Both the position numbers and the translations under genes were made by a program. From the NCBI RefSeq assembly GCF_017874625.1, contig NZ_JAGIKZ010000002.1:62001-126000 (forward strand): a stretch of 64,000 nt of DNA, given 5' to 3'. Of the stretch, positions 1-9,168 are shown in pieces. The DNA is from Cytobacillus eiseniae. Its GTDB lineage: Bacteria; Bacillota; Bacilli; Bacillales; Cytobacillaceae. The first letter of the stretch is position 1; every line of letters starts with the position of its first letter. The notes beneath the pieces are model-generated. The model did not search any database, was not told the origin of the DNA, and saw only the letters and a program-made list of their open reading frames with translations.

Positions 1-31
1 CAATCGATTTGAAAAAAAAGTGATGAGTTAA
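1..31 (+). CDS. ktrC: C-terminal tail of a KtrC-like potassium uptake regulator (partial)
   Basis: Only the last nine codons and the stop are inside the window; they read NRFEKKVMS. From memory, B. subtilis KtrC (YkqB), which lies close to rnjA on the genome, ends in a very similar ...RFEKRVL... stretch. KtrC is the cytosolic RCK-domain subunit that gates the KtrD potassium channel. A strong terminator follows after ten bases, which fits a gene end. The call rests on nine residues plus synteny, so another protein cannot be excluded. Confidence 0.5.
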   Translation, partial: NRFEKKVMS

Positions 32-40
32 ATAAACCAG

Positions 41-80
41 AAGAAGCTCCACGAAAGCAAAGGAGCTTCTTTTTTGTTTT
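41..80 (+). terminator. Rho-independent terminator of the ktrC-like gene
   Basis: A 10-bp stem (AAGAAGCTCC / GGAGCTTCTT) with an 11-base loop is followed by a run of T. It ends transcription of the truncated upstream gene. Confidence 0.9.
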
Positions 81-174
81 TATAAAAGGTTCTGTTATTT
101 TTCATTGTTGATTTTCGTGTATGTAAGAGAATTTATACACGGAGGATGTCTACCGAGAAAGCTAAATAGCAATA

Positions 175-361
175 TATAAGCGGAATAATTCCGGTTAATG
201 TTAAAAAGAACGCTTTAAAAGTGAATATAAGCGGAGAAATTCCGCTTAACTTCTTTAAATAATCCAAAATCCATCCATTTGGTCCATATAAGCGGAAAGA
301 CTCCGCTTATATTGAAGGAAATAGAGGTATTTCCCAATATAGCCGGAATTTTTCCGCTTAT
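175..361. repeat. Four regularly spaced AAGCGGAA/TTCCGCTT palindromes
   Basis: Four imperfect copies lie at 175-198, 226-249, 287-311 and 337-361. Each is an inverted repeat of the form ATAAGCGGA-n-TCCGCTTAT with a 4-7 base centre. Centre-to-centre distances are about 51, 61 and 50 bases. Unrelated sequence lies between them. The stretch from 81 to 400 holds no gene that I can support. The role is unknown: a REP-like element, an array of protein sites or RNA hairpins are all possible. Confidence 0.8.
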
Positions 362-399
362 TTTTCAAATATTGTAAGATCAACATTCAGCTTTAATAG

Positions 400-657
400 A
401 GCCTTATAAAAAGATATTTACTAATGTTGTTTCTAAATCAATTGGTACATAAAGGACGGTTGATTGAAGTGGAAGGGGGAAGATCCTCGAAGATGCTTTC
501 GTATTTCCTTCGTGTGGTGTCTTTTCAAAAAACTGATTCAATGTCCCGTAAGAGATACGTAAGACAGCTGAGGCTTATGCAGGAGTGTCCACAAAAAAGG
601 GAGCATCCCATTAACGAATTCACCCTTTATCAATTAGATTCTAAATAGAAAACAGTC
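400..657. mobile_element. Degenerate MITE-like element, copy A
   Basis: This copy aligns with the five better preserved copies (from 11911, 20009, 33683, 46228 and 55974) through the internal GGTTGATTG..., TTTCCTTCGTG and GGGAGCA blocks. It ends in GAAAACAGTC, matching the family's right terminus. The left end (around AGCC at 400) has decayed. The flanks TTTAATAG (392-399) and TTTAAAAA (658-665) agree at 6 of 8 bases, consistent with an old 8-bp target duplication. An open frame at 424-648 lies wholly inside the element and looks non-coding. Confidence 0.65.
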
Positions 658-658
658 T

Positions 659-1138
659 TTAAAAAACTTCATTTCCTATCTTAGTTGTCCTTTCTTCCCA
701 ATCGCGAGTGATGGTTAATTCTTTGATCGTTAATTGCCCTTTTTTCTCAATCGTTTCACTGGAATTCTCATCATAAAACTTCAATTTTAAAATATAATTA
801 TAATCGATGGATCCGTCTTCCTTTTTCTTTTCTTCTTCAAGCACAATATCTTCTAATTCGATGCTTTTATTTGTTTTTTTTGCAATTAAAGGCCCTGTTG
901 CAAAAACTCTGTTTGCCATTTGTTTTTCAAATTCTTTTTCCGAAAAGTAATTCTTCACTTTTTCGCCTATTTCAATTTCTGTTGGCGGATTTGAAGGGTC
1001 TTTGATGTTATATTGTACTGTTTTGTAATCTTTTACTAGTTTCAATATATCATCCTCGCTTACAGATTCTTTGCTGCTGCACCCAATTAAACCTAATAAT
1101 AAAGTAAATAATATAAATAATAAAAAAGGCTTTTTCAT
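659..1138 (-). CDS. Small predicted lipoprotein of unknown function
   Basis: A 159-residue protein with an N-terminal signal peptide (MKKPFLLF... hydrophobic stretch) and a lipobox LIGC near residue 20, so it should be attached to the outer face of the membrane. The mature part is charged, with a run of Glu/Lys around the middle. I do not recognise the family. The start at 1138 was chosen because GAGGGGAG lies just upstream and the signal peptide begins there; a longer open frame to 1231 has no such site. The stop codon overlaps the presumed target duplication of MITE copy A. It is downstream of rnjA, with a terminator between them. Confidence 0.7.
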   Translation of the reverse strand: MKKPFLLFILFTLLLGLIGCSSKESVSEDDILKLVKDYKTVQYNIKDPSNPPTEIEIGEKVKNYFSEKEFEKQMANRVFATGPLIAKKTNKSIELEDIVLEEEKKKEDGSIDYNYILKLKFYDENSSETIEKKGQLTIKELTITRDWEERTTKIGNEVF

Positions 1139-1235
1139 ACTTTCTCCCCTCGTTTCAATATTTTTCTTCCTAATTAAAAGTACGTTTAAAGGAATAATTA
1201 GTTTCCTTTTTATGCAATAAAAATAAGGCAAAGTA

Positions 1236-1267
1236 AAAACAGACTAAATCATAAGATTTAGTCTGTT
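1236..1267 (-). terminator. Terminator of rpoY-rnjA
   Basis: On the minus strand ACAGACTAAATC and GATTTAGTCTGT pair around a short loop and are followed by TTTTT. It lies seven bases after the rnjA stop codon. Confidence 0.85.
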
Positions 1268-1273
1268 CACAAA

Positions 1274-2941
1274 TCATACTTCCATAATAATAGGTAAAAT
1301 CATTGGACGGCGTTTTGTTTTTTCGTATAAGAAAGGTGCAAGAGTATCAGTAATTTCATTTTTAATTTCTGACCATTGCGTCGTTTTACGTTCCATTACC
1401 TTGTTTAAATGCTTCGTAATAAGCGATTGTGCATCATTAATTAAATCACCAGATTCTCTCATATAGACAAACCCGCGAGAAATTAAATCTGGGCCAGCTG
1501 CAATTTTGAAGTCCTTCATATTAATGCTTACAACGACGACAACTAATCCTTCTTCTGAAAGAATACGGCGATCTCTTAATACTATATTTCCGATATCACC
1601 GATGCCGCTTCCATCAATATATACAGAACCAGATGGGATCTTCCCAGCAATCTGTGCTGCATTATCGCTTAAAGCAAGAACTTCCCCATTATCCATAATG
1701 AAGCAGTTTTCTTCTTCAACCCCACAATCAACAGCTAATTTTGCATGCATTTTTTGCATTCTATATTCACCATGGATCGGCATAAAGAATTTTGGTTTGA
1801 TTAGTCGAAGCATTAGCTTCTGTTCTTCTTGACCACCATGACCTGATGTGTGAATATCACTTAATTTACCGTAGATTACTTCTGCACCTGCACGAGAAAG
1901 TCTATCAATTGTTCTGCTTACACTAATTGTGTTTCCTGGAATTGGTGAAGATGAAAAGACAACAGTATCTCCAGGAATAATTTGAATCTGACGATGTGTG
2001 CCATTGGCAATCCTAGAAAGAGCTGCCATTGATTCACCTTGACTACCCGTACATAAAATCGTTACTTGATTAGCTGGTAGGCGATTGATTTGTTGTGCAT
2101 CAATGAAAGTATCTTTAGGTGCACTAATATAGCCAAGCTCTTGTCCGATGTTGATTGCGGCTTCCATACTGCGTCCGAAAACAGCAATTTTTCTTCCGTT
2201 TTGTACGGCTGCTTCTGTTACTTGCTGAAGTCTATGGATATTTGATGCAAAAGTAGCAAATATCACACGTCCTTCTACTTTGCGGAAAATATCATGGATG
2301 CTTTCTCCCACTCTTCTTTCAGACATTGTGAATTCGGGAATCTCACTGTTCGTACTATCTGATAGTAAACAAAGGACGCCTTCTTTTCCGATCTCAGCCA
2401 TTTTTGTTAAGTTTGCTGGTTCACCAACTGGAGTGAAATCAAACTTAAAATCTCCTGTATGAACGACTTGTCCAGGAGGTGTCTTAACAACAATCCCATA
2501 AGAGTCAGGGATACTATGTGTCGTACGGAAAAAGGATACAGATGTCTTTCGGAATTTAATTACATCATCCTCTTTAATTTCGTGCATTGTCGTTCTTCTA
2601 AGTAAACCATGCTCTTCTAATTTGTTTTTAAGTAAGCCTAATGCCAGTTTTCCGCCGTAGACAGGAATATTTACTTCTCTTAGTAAATAGGGTATGCCGC
2701 CGATATGGTCCTCATGTCCATGGGTAATGAAAAGACCTTTAATTTTATCTTCATTTTTTACTAAATACGTGTAATCAGGAATGACATAATCAATCCCAAG
2801 AAGTTCATCCTCAGGAAATTTGATGCCCGCATCAATTAAGATAATTTCATCCTGGAATTGAACGGCATACGTGTTTTTTCCGATTTCGCCAAGTCCGCCT
2901 AAAGCGAAAACCGCTGTTTGATCATTTTTAACAAATTTCAT
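1274..2941 (-). CDS. rnjA: Ribonuclease J1
   Basis: A 555-residue beta-CASP metallo-beta-lactamase ribonuclease with 5'-to-3' exonuclease and endonuclease activity, central to mRNA decay and rRNA 5' maturation in Firmicutes. The zinc-binding motif HGHEDH is at residues 74-79, LLSDSTNSE lies near residue 195, and the C-terminal part carries the linker and dimer domain typical of the J1 paralog. Length equals that of B. subtilis RNase J1. The ATG lies two bases after the rpoY stop, with a GGAG site inside the end of rpoY. The two genes therefore form one transcription unit, as in other Bacillus. Confidence 0.97.
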   Translation of the reverse strand: MKFVKNDQTAVFALGGLGEIGKNTYAVQFQDEIILIDAGIKFPEDELLGIDYVIPDYTYLVKNEDKIKGLFITHGHEDHIGGIPYLLREVNIPVYGGKLALGLLKNKLEEHGLLRRTTMHEIKEDDVIKFRKTSVSFFRTTHSIPDSYGIVVKTPPGQVVHTGDFKFDFTPVGEPANLTKMAEIGKEGVLCLLSDSTNSEIPEFTMSERRVGESIHDIFRKVEGRVIFATFASNIHRLQQVTEAAVQNGRKIAVFGRSMEAAINIGQELGYISAPKDTFIDAQQINRLPANQVTILCTGSQGESMAALSRIANGTHRQIQIIPGDTVVFSSSPIPGNTISVSRTIDRLSRAGAEVIYGKLSDIHTSGHGGQEEQKLMLRLIKPKFFMPIHGEYRMQKMHAKLAVDCGVEEENCFIMDNGEVLALSDNAAQIAGKIPSGSVYIDGSGIGDIGNIVLRDRRILSEEGLVVVVVSINMKDFKIAAGPDLISRGFVYMRESGDLINDAQSLITKHLNKVMERKTTQWSEIKNEITDTLAPFLYEKTKRRPMILPIIMEV

Positions 2942-2943
2942 AT

Positions 2944-3156
2944 TTATTCGATCTCCAATACTTTAAAATCTTCATTCTGTTTTTCGTATTCTAGAAACGC
3001 ACCTTCAAGACCAGTTATAAACTCAATATTATAAGGTTTATTTTTTAATTTAATCCTTACATCTCTTTCAGATTTCCCTTCAAGATAAATCGTTTTTGTT
3101 TTTTCACGAACGGGTACTTGCGTTTTTGAATCCTGAAAATAAACTTTGAAAATCAT
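2944..3156 (-). CDS. rpoY: DNA-directed RNA polymerase subunit epsilon
   Basis: A 70-residue acidic/basic mixed protein beginning [20 protein letters not shown] and matching RpoY (formerly YkzG), the small phage-Gp2-like subunit that binds core RNA polymerase in Firmicutes. It is the first gene of the rpoY-rnjA pair. GGAGAG precedes the ATG. A -10 box TATAAT is seen upstream at 3192-3197 on the minus strand. Confidence 0.95.
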   Translation of the reverse strand: MIFKVYFQDSKTQVPVREKTKTIYLEGKSERDVRIKLKNKPYNIEFITGLEGAFLEYEKQNEDFKVLEIE

Positions 3157-3191
3157 CTACTATCTCTCCTTATTCCGATATAACTTTTTCT

Positions 3192-3224
3192 ATTATATAA
3201 AAAATTAACATGTTTTACATGTTT
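3192..3224 (-). promoter_or_regulatory. Probable rpoY-rnjA promoter with an overlapping palindrome
   Basis: Reading the minus strand, TATAAT (3192-3197) lies 35 bases before the rpoY start codon. The perfect inverted repeat AACATG-n5-CATGTT occupies 3208-3224, where the spacer and -35 box should be; no good -35 hexamer is visible. A repressor or activator site overlapping the promoter is an inference. Confidence 0.5.
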
Positions 3225-3314
3225 TTTCTTATTTAAGTTTAAATAACCAATTATTTTTTATTTTATGGATACCTTTGATGGGTAATAACTAGCTTTTGCT
3301 TTCAGATAACGAAG

Positions 3315-3340
3315 GAGCCCTTCACAAATTTGAAGGGCTC
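3315..3340 (-). terminator. Hairpin after the small cationic peptide gene
   Basis: GAGCCCTTCA and TGAAGGGCTC form a 10-bp stem with a 6-base loop, nine bases past the peptide stop codon. The T tract after it is weak (CCTTCGTTATC), so it may act as a stabilising 3' hairpin rather than as an efficient terminator. Confidence 0.6.
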
Positions 3341-3348
3341 AAAAATGA

Positions 3349-3420
3349 TTAGGCAATTGTTTTTTTTCGAAGTAAATCTCTCCATTGTTTTAAAAGCTTT
3401 TTTCTTAGCTTTTTTAACAT
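3349..3420 (-). CDS. 23-residue cationic amphipathic peptide, uncharacterised
   Basis: Starts MLKKLRKKLL and ends LLRKKTIA. It has seven Lys, three Arg and one Asp, giving a net charge near +9, with Leu and Trp spaced as in an amphipathic helix. Although very short, it has its own apparatus: GGAG eight to nine bases before the ATG, a promoter just upstream and a hairpin just after the stop. I do not recognise it as a named family. Type I toxin, phenol-soluble-modulin-like peptide, membrane-binding or nucleic-acid-binding peptide are all possible. Coding status is inferred from these signals, not from homology. Confidence 0.5.
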   Translation of the reverse strand: MLKKLRKKLLKQWRDLLRKKTIA

Positions 3421-3437
3421 GAGGATCATCTCCTTAC

Positions 3438-3475
3438 TTACTATTTTATACCATCCTTGTCCAATGTAAAGCGAA
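3438..3475 (-). promoter_or_regulatory. Candidate sigma-A promoter of the 23-residue peptide gene
   Basis: On the minus strand TTTACA is followed 16 bases later by TAAAAT, within GGTATAAAATAG. Transcription would begin just upstream of the TAAGTAAGGAGATG ribosome binding region. Confidence 0.45.
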
Positions 3476-3668
3476 TATGGTATTAATAATGAAAATATAC
3501 TGCCTTCATACCCTTTATTTATTAATATTATTATATGAGGATATTGGTATATCTCTCATGGGTAATTATGTTAAATTGACATTTTTTCATTCAACCATTA
3601 GTGTGATAGTGTCATAAGAATATAAACAGCACTGGATAGTCTGTAATAAAAAAGGAAGGTTATAAAAT

Positions 3669-4439
3669 ATGAGCAAGATTGTTTTTTTTGATATAGATGG
3701 GACATTATTGGATCGGAATAAGCAATTGCCGGCTTTAACAAAGAAGGCAATTGAACAATTAAAGCAAAATGGTGTGTTTGTTGCGATTGCAACAGGAAGA
3801 GCCCCATTTATGTATGAAAGTTTACGTGGAGAATTAGATATTGACTCCTATATTAGCTTTAATGGTCAATATGTGGTATTTGAAAATGAGGTTATCTATA
3901 AAAATCCAATGCAAACAAAAGAAATTGAGAAGCTACTGCATTTCACAAAAGAGAAAGAGCATCCAATGGTTTTTCTAGATGAATTAGCGATGAGTGCAAC
4001 GGTACCTGATCATGAATTTATACATACAAGTATTAGTAGTTTGAAATTCCCATATCCAATGGTGAATGCTGATTATTACATAGACCGAGATATTTACCAA
4101 TCCCTTGTTTTTTGTGAGGAAGAGTTTGATGAGCTTTATGAAAGGAATTTTCCTAATTCCCACTTTATACGCTGGCACAAATATTCCACAGATGTACTTC
4201 CAGCTGGGGGCTCAAAAGCAGAGGGAATTAAGCGGATGATAAATCGACTTGGCTTCCGTATGGAAGACGTATATGCCTTTGGTGATGGGTTGAATGATAT
4301 TGAGATGCTTCAAACAGTAGGAACAGGTGTTGCGATGGGGAATTCATCGGAACAAGTAAAAAAAGCTGCGGATCTAACGACAACATCTGTAGATGAAGAT
4401 GGCATATGGAATGGTTTAAAGAAGTTGGATTTAATCTAA
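3669..4439 (+). CDS. ykrA: HAD-superfamily (Cof-type) phosphatase YkrA
   Basis: A 256-residue haloacid dehalogenase-like hydrolase of the Cof subfamily, predicted to remove phosphate from sugar phosphates or similar small cytosolic metabolites. The catalytic DIDGT motif (nucleophile Asp8, acid Asp10) is at the N-terminus. A C2-type cap fills the middle, and the Mg-binding GDGLND motif is near residue 205. Synteny with rpoY on one side and deformylase on the other matches B. subtilis ykrA. The ATG is preceded by AGGAAGG. The exact substrate is unknown. Confidence 0.88.
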   Translation: MSKIVFFDIDGTLLDRNKQLPALTKKAIEQLKQNGVFVAIATGRAPFMYESLRGELDIDSYISFNGQYVVFENEVIYKNPMQTKEIEKLLHFTKEKEHPMVFLDELAMSATVPDHEFIHTSISSLKFPYPMVNADYYIDRDIYQSLVFCEEEFDELYERNFPNSHFIRWHKYSTDVLPAGGSKAEGIKRMINRLGFRMEDVYAFGDGLNDIEMLQTVGTGVAMGNSSEQVKKAADLTTTSVDEDGIWNGLKKLDLI

Positions 4440-4445
4440 AGAGAA

Positions 4446-4478
4446 GAGCCTGAACAAAATGTGTTCAGGCTTTTTTTG
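4446..4478 (+). terminator. Terminator of ykrA
   Basis: AGCCTGAACA and TGTTCAGGCT form a 10-bp stem followed by seven T, just after the ykrA stop codon. Confidence 0.9.
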
Positions 4479-4485
4479 TTGTATA

Positions 4486-4658
4486 GGGAAATATAAATTT
4501 AAATGTTGTGGACACCTTTGCGACAAGTTCTGCGTCCAGCTCCAGCGCCTACCCCCTCGAGGTCACAAGCCAATCCTCCCAGAAAGGTAAAGGACACCTT
4601 TCCGTGAGGCTCGTCTTGTGCTTGTCGGGGGTGATCAAGGCGCTTGCGCATTTGTTCT
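4486..4658. repeat. GC-rich dispersed repeat, copy 1
   Basis: Shares with 23555-23759 a left end GGAAATATxAAATTT..ATGTTGTG, the core GTCCAGCTCCxGCGCCTA and the right block TGATCAAGGCGCxTGCGCATTTG. The core and right block are partly complementary (AGGCGCT), so the unit could fold. The middle differs between copies. Bacillaceae genomes commonly carry repeats with this GCGCTT-rich signature; the name and mobility of the family are unknown to me. An open frame crossing it (4499-4729) is a by-product. Confidence 0.7.
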
Positions 4659-4667
4659 GTTAAATTC

Positions 4668-4694
4668 ATTTGAAATACACATACACATTTCAAA
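4668..4694 (-). terminator. Hairpin following def
   Basis: ATTTGAAAT and ATTTCAAAT pair across a ten-base loop just downstream of the deformylase stop codon. The T tract is weak, so terminator function is tentative. Confidence 0.45.
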
Positions 4695-4700
4695 TATATT

Positions 4701-5255
4701 TTATCGATCAAGTGGAAGTGCATTTTCAATTGGTTTTAATGGATTTTTTGAATCAATATGGTCATAGAACATAACTCCGTTTAGATGATCAATCTCATGT
4801 TGGAAGACGATAGCGAGTAAGCCTTTCAATCTTACTTTTACTTCGGTCCCATCAATTGCTATACCTTTAACGGTTATGCGGGCGTGTCTAGGGACAAAAC
4901 CAGGAATTGCTTCATCAACTGAAAGACAGCCTTCACCTGCAGAAAGGTACGCTCCTTCAACAGAATGACTGATGATTTTAGGGTTGAAGAGTGCATAGCT
5001 ATGTATCTTTTCATTTTCATCCTTTAGGTAAATAGCGATCATTCTTTTTGCTATATTTATTTGTGGCGCAGCCAGACCAATTCCAGAACGAAGGCCATAT
5101 TTCTCTGCTATTTCTGGATTTTGACTATTAATTAAAAACTCCAGCATGCTTTTCAGTGTTTGAATCTCTTCCTCTGATGGGGGGAGAGTAACTTCCTTAG
5201 CGACTTCCCTGAGTGTTGGGTGCCCATCTCGAATTATATTTTCCATTGTAATCAT
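4701..5255 (-). CDS. def: Peptide deformylase
   Basis: A 184-residue Fe/Zn deformylase that removes the formyl group from nascent protein N-termini. The three signature motifs are present: GIGLAAPQ (residues 58-65), EGCLS with metal ligand Cys110 (108-112), and HEIDH with the two His ligands and catalytic Glu (153-157). The long insert near residues 40-55 is typical of the Gram-positive type 2 enzymes. It corresponds to defB/ykrB of B. subtilis by position next to ykrA. The start is supported by AGGAGAGAG upstream. Confidence 0.95.
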   Translation of the reverse strand: MITMENIIRDGHPTLREVAKEVTLPPSEEEIQTLKSMLEFLINSQNPEIAEKYGLRSGIGLAAPQINIAKRMIAIYLKDENEKIHSYALFNPKIISHSVEGAYLSAGEGCLSVDEAIPGFVPRHARITVKGIAIDGTEVKVRLKGLLAIVFQHEIDHLNGVMFYDHIDSKNPLKPIENALPLDR

Positions 5256-5355
5256 GATACTCTCTCTCCTTTATATCGATAACTATTCAATTGTATAAGT
5301 AATGCGGGTCATATTTCTTAGTCTATCAAATCATCTGAGAAATGTTAATATAAAG

Positions 5356-5382
5356 AGAAGGCACATATATATGATGCCTTCT
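5356..5382 (-). terminator. Hairpin downstream of the YjcZ-type gene
   Basis: AGAAGGCA and TGCCTTCT flank an AT-rich loop. On the minus strand it is followed by CTTTATATT, a modest T tract, about 40 bases after the stop codon. Confidence 0.6.
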
Positions 5383-5423
5383 ATAGAGGGGGGTGTTATG
5401 CTTCTATATTGATTTCGATATGT

Positions 5424-5555
5424 TTATCTCCAGCAAGAGCATCCTACAATAATCAGTAAAATAAACAAGACAACAACTAATGCAAATCCTCTGCCGAATC
5501 CACCTGAATTACTTGGATAGCAACAGTTATAACCATATCCGCCATATCCGTACAT
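5424..5555 (-). CDS. YjcZ-family small sporulation protein
   Basis: A 43-residue peptide. It has a Gly/Tyr-rich N-terminus ([16 protein letters not shown]), a central [16 protein letters not shown] membrane segment and a GCSCW end, the hallmark of the YjcZ/YhjB-like sporulation peptides made in large numbers by Bacillus. A clear GGGAGG lies nine bases before the ATG. The family is thought to be expressed during sporulation, but its function is not established. It sits alone between def and ykyA. Confidence 0.85.
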   Translation of the reverse strand: MYGYGGYGYNCCYPSNSGGFGRGFALVVVLFILLIIVGCSCWR

Positions 5556-5818
5556 GATGGATAACCTCCCTAAAAAGTTAGATTATCGTCCATAGCAAGG
5601 GTATTTATCTGTCAGTTGGACGATTAGTATAGCCTATGTCATTTGCATTTTTTATGTGTAGGCCCATGCCTAAGACATAAATGAAAAATATTTTGAATAG
5701 GATATGAAATGGGACAAGTCTATCGTTTTTTCGTAAGAATTGAGCGAAAACAAGACTATTGCCAAATTTTGAAACAACCTATATAGTAGGGATTGTTACT
5801 AGTTAAGGAGGTCAAAAC

Positions 5819-6484
5819 GTGTCAAATTCCCGCAAAAGCTGCCTTTTTTTTCTCATTGTAATTGGAGCTTTATTGTTAGCAGGATGCCTCAATAAACAAA
5901 CACCTGTTGATAAGATGTATGAAATTCTCGAAAAAGTGGTTTCTTCAGAGGAAGGATTCAAGGAACAACAGGAGCCACTAGTTGAATTGGAGAAACAGGA
6001 AAAGAAAATATATGATCAGATTATTTCATTAGGAATGAAGGAATTTGAAAAAATCAATCAGCTTTCTAACGATGCGATCGTAATTGTTGATAAACGCAAG
6101 GAACATATGGATAAAGAACAGGAAAGCATTAATGCTTCTCAAAAAGAATTTCAAACGATCTCTCCTCTTATAATGGAAATAGAAGAATCGGCATTGAAAG
6201 ATAAAGCAAATGAGCTATATGAAATAATGATTGAACGATATGAAATTCATGATCAATTATATCAGCATTATTCTGAAGGCGTAGAATTAGACAAAGAACT
6301 ATACACAATGTTTCAAAATGAAGAGATTCAAATGGAGCAATTAGATTCACAAATTACGAAAATTAATGCTGTTTATGAAAAAATCCTCGAAGATAATAAA
6401 AGATTTAATGAGAAAACAGAAAAGTATAATGAAACGAAATTAGCCTTCTACAAAGAATCAGGATTGAAAATTGAAACAGAATAA
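5819..6484 (+). CDS. ykyA: YkyA-like predicted cell-wall-binding lipoprotein
   Basis: A 221-residue secreted lipoprotein. Its signal peptide ends in LLAGC near residue 23, and the remainder is almost wholly helical and charged (Glu/Lys/Gln-rich), suggesting an extracytoplasmic coiled coil. Family (YkyA, putative cell-wall binding lipoprotein), length and position just before pdhA match B. subtilis. Start is GTG with AAGGAGG nine bases upstream. The biochemical role is unknown. Confidence 0.85.
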   Translation: MSNSRKSCLFFLIVIGALLLAGCLNKQTPVDKMYEILEKVVSSEEGFKEQQEPLVELEKQEKKIYDQIISLGMKEFEKINQLSNDAIVIVDKRKEHMDKEQESINASQKEFQTISPLIMEIEESALKDKANELYEIMIERYEIHDQLYQHYSEGVELDKELYTMFQNEEIQMEQLDSQITKINAVYEKILEDNKRFNEKTEKYNETKLAFYKESGLKIETE

Positions 6485-6496
6485 GAGTAGTAAATG

Positions 6497-6525
6497 ACCA
6501 GTGTCCAAATGGATGCTGGTTTTTA
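6497..6525 (+). terminator. Terminator of ykyA
   Basis: ACCAG-TCC and GGA-CTGGT pair around AAAT, followed by TTTTT. Confidence 0.8.
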
Positions 6526-8082
<1,557 letters not shown>

Positions 8083-8085
8083 GCC

Positions 8086-9063
8086 ATGGCACAAATGACA
8101 ATGATTCAGGCAATTACAGATGCATTACGCACTGAATTGCGCAATGATCCGAATGTATTAGTATTCGGTGAAGATGTGGGCGTAAATGGTGGCGTGTTCC
8201 GTGCAACTGAAGGCCTTCAAAATGAATTTGGCGAAGACCGTGTATTTGATACACCACTAGCTGAATCAGGAATCGGCGGTTTAGCAGTTGGTCTTGGTTT
8301 ACAAGGCTACCGTCCAGTACCTGAAATCCAATTCTTTGGATTTGTTTATGAAGTAATGGATTCCATTTCTGGTCAGCTTGCGCGTATGCGATATCGTTCT
8401 GGCGGCCGTTACAATTCACCAGTTACTATTCGTTCACCATTTGGGGGAGGCGTACATACCCCTGAAATGCATGCAGATAGTTTAGAAGGGTTAATGGCCC
8501 AGCAGCCCGGCTTAAAGGTTGTTATTCCATCAACACCTTATGATGCAAAAGGATTATTGATTTCTGCAATTCGTGATAATGATCCAGTTATTTATCTTGA
8601 GCATATGAAACTATATCGTTCTTTCCGTCAAGAAGTACCTGAAGAGGAATATACAATCCCATTAGGTAAAGCTGATATTAAGCGTGAAGGAAATGATTTA
8701 TCAATTATCACATACGGTGCAATGGTTCACGAAGCTTTAAAAGCGGCTGAAGAACTTGAAAAAGAAGGATATTCTGCTGAAGTGATTGATTTACGTACAG
8801 TTTCACCGATTGATATTGAAACGATTATTGCTTCAGTTGAAAAAACTGGTCGAGCAATCGTTGTTCAAGAAGCGCAAAAGCAAGCTGGGATTGCTGCAAA
8901 TGTGGTAGCAGAAATTAATGATCGTGCGATTCTTAGCCTAGAAGCACCAGTCCTTCGTGTGGCAGCACCAGATACAGTATTTGCTTTCCCGCAAGCAGAA
9001 ACAGTATGGCTTCCGAACTACAAGGATATTATTGAAACCGGGAAGAAAGTATTAACTTTCTAA
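8086..9063 (+). CDS. pdhB: Pyruvate dehydrogenase E1 component, beta subunit
   Basis: A 325-residue transketolase-like chain that completes the alpha2beta2 E1 heterotetramer. [14 protein letters not shown] near residue 28 is the conserved cofactor- and subunit-contact loop, and the C-terminal half has the transketolase-C fold ([14 protein letters not shown]). It starts three bases after pdhA, with GGAG inside the end of pdhA, so translation is probably coupled. Length is normal for Bacillus PdhB. Confidence 0.97.
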   Translation: MAQMTMIQAITDALRTELRNDPNVLVFGEDVGVNGGVFRATEGLQNEFGEDRVFDTPLAESGIGGLAVGLGLQGYRPVPEIQFFGFVYEVMDSISGQLARMRYRSGGRYNSPVTIRSPFGGGVHTPEMHADSLEGLMAQQPGLKVVIPSTPYDAKGLLISAIRDNDPVIYLEHMKLYRSFRQEVPEEEYTIPLGKADIKREGNDLSIITYGAMVHEALKAAEELEKEGYSAEVIDLRTVSPIDIETIIASVEKTGRAIVVQEAQKQAGIAANVVAEINDRAILSLEAPVLRVAAPDTVFAFPQAETVWLPNYKDIIETGKKVLTF

Positions 9064-9093
9064 GCTTGTATAAAATATAATTTTAACTTTTAT

Positions 9094-9138
9094 TGAGAGT
9101 GAAAAAACGGGACTAGTAGGCCGATGATTTCACTCTCA
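9094..9138 (+). other. Perfect 11-bp stem-loop between pdhB and pdhC
   Basis: TGAGAGTGAAA (9094-9104) pairs exactly with TTTCACTCTCA (9128-9138) across a 23-base loop. No T tract follows, so it is not a standard terminator. It could protect or process the transcript and set different levels for E1 and E2/E3. Confidence 0.7.
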
Positions 9139-9168
9139 CATCTAGTAAGTGTAGGAGGATGATTCCGA

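Noticed and set aside
175-361. Possible CRISPR array
   Set aside because: The repeated units are self-palindromic and imperfect, only four in number, spacers are of unequal length, and no cas genes are nearby.
424-648. A 74-codon open frame on the plus strand
   Set aside because: It lies wholly inside degenerate MITE copy A, has no ribosome binding site and shares its text with the non-coding repeat family.
4499-4729. A 76-codon minus-strand frame
   Set aside because: It crosses the GC-rich dispersed repeat and the end of def; composition follows the repeat, not a protein.
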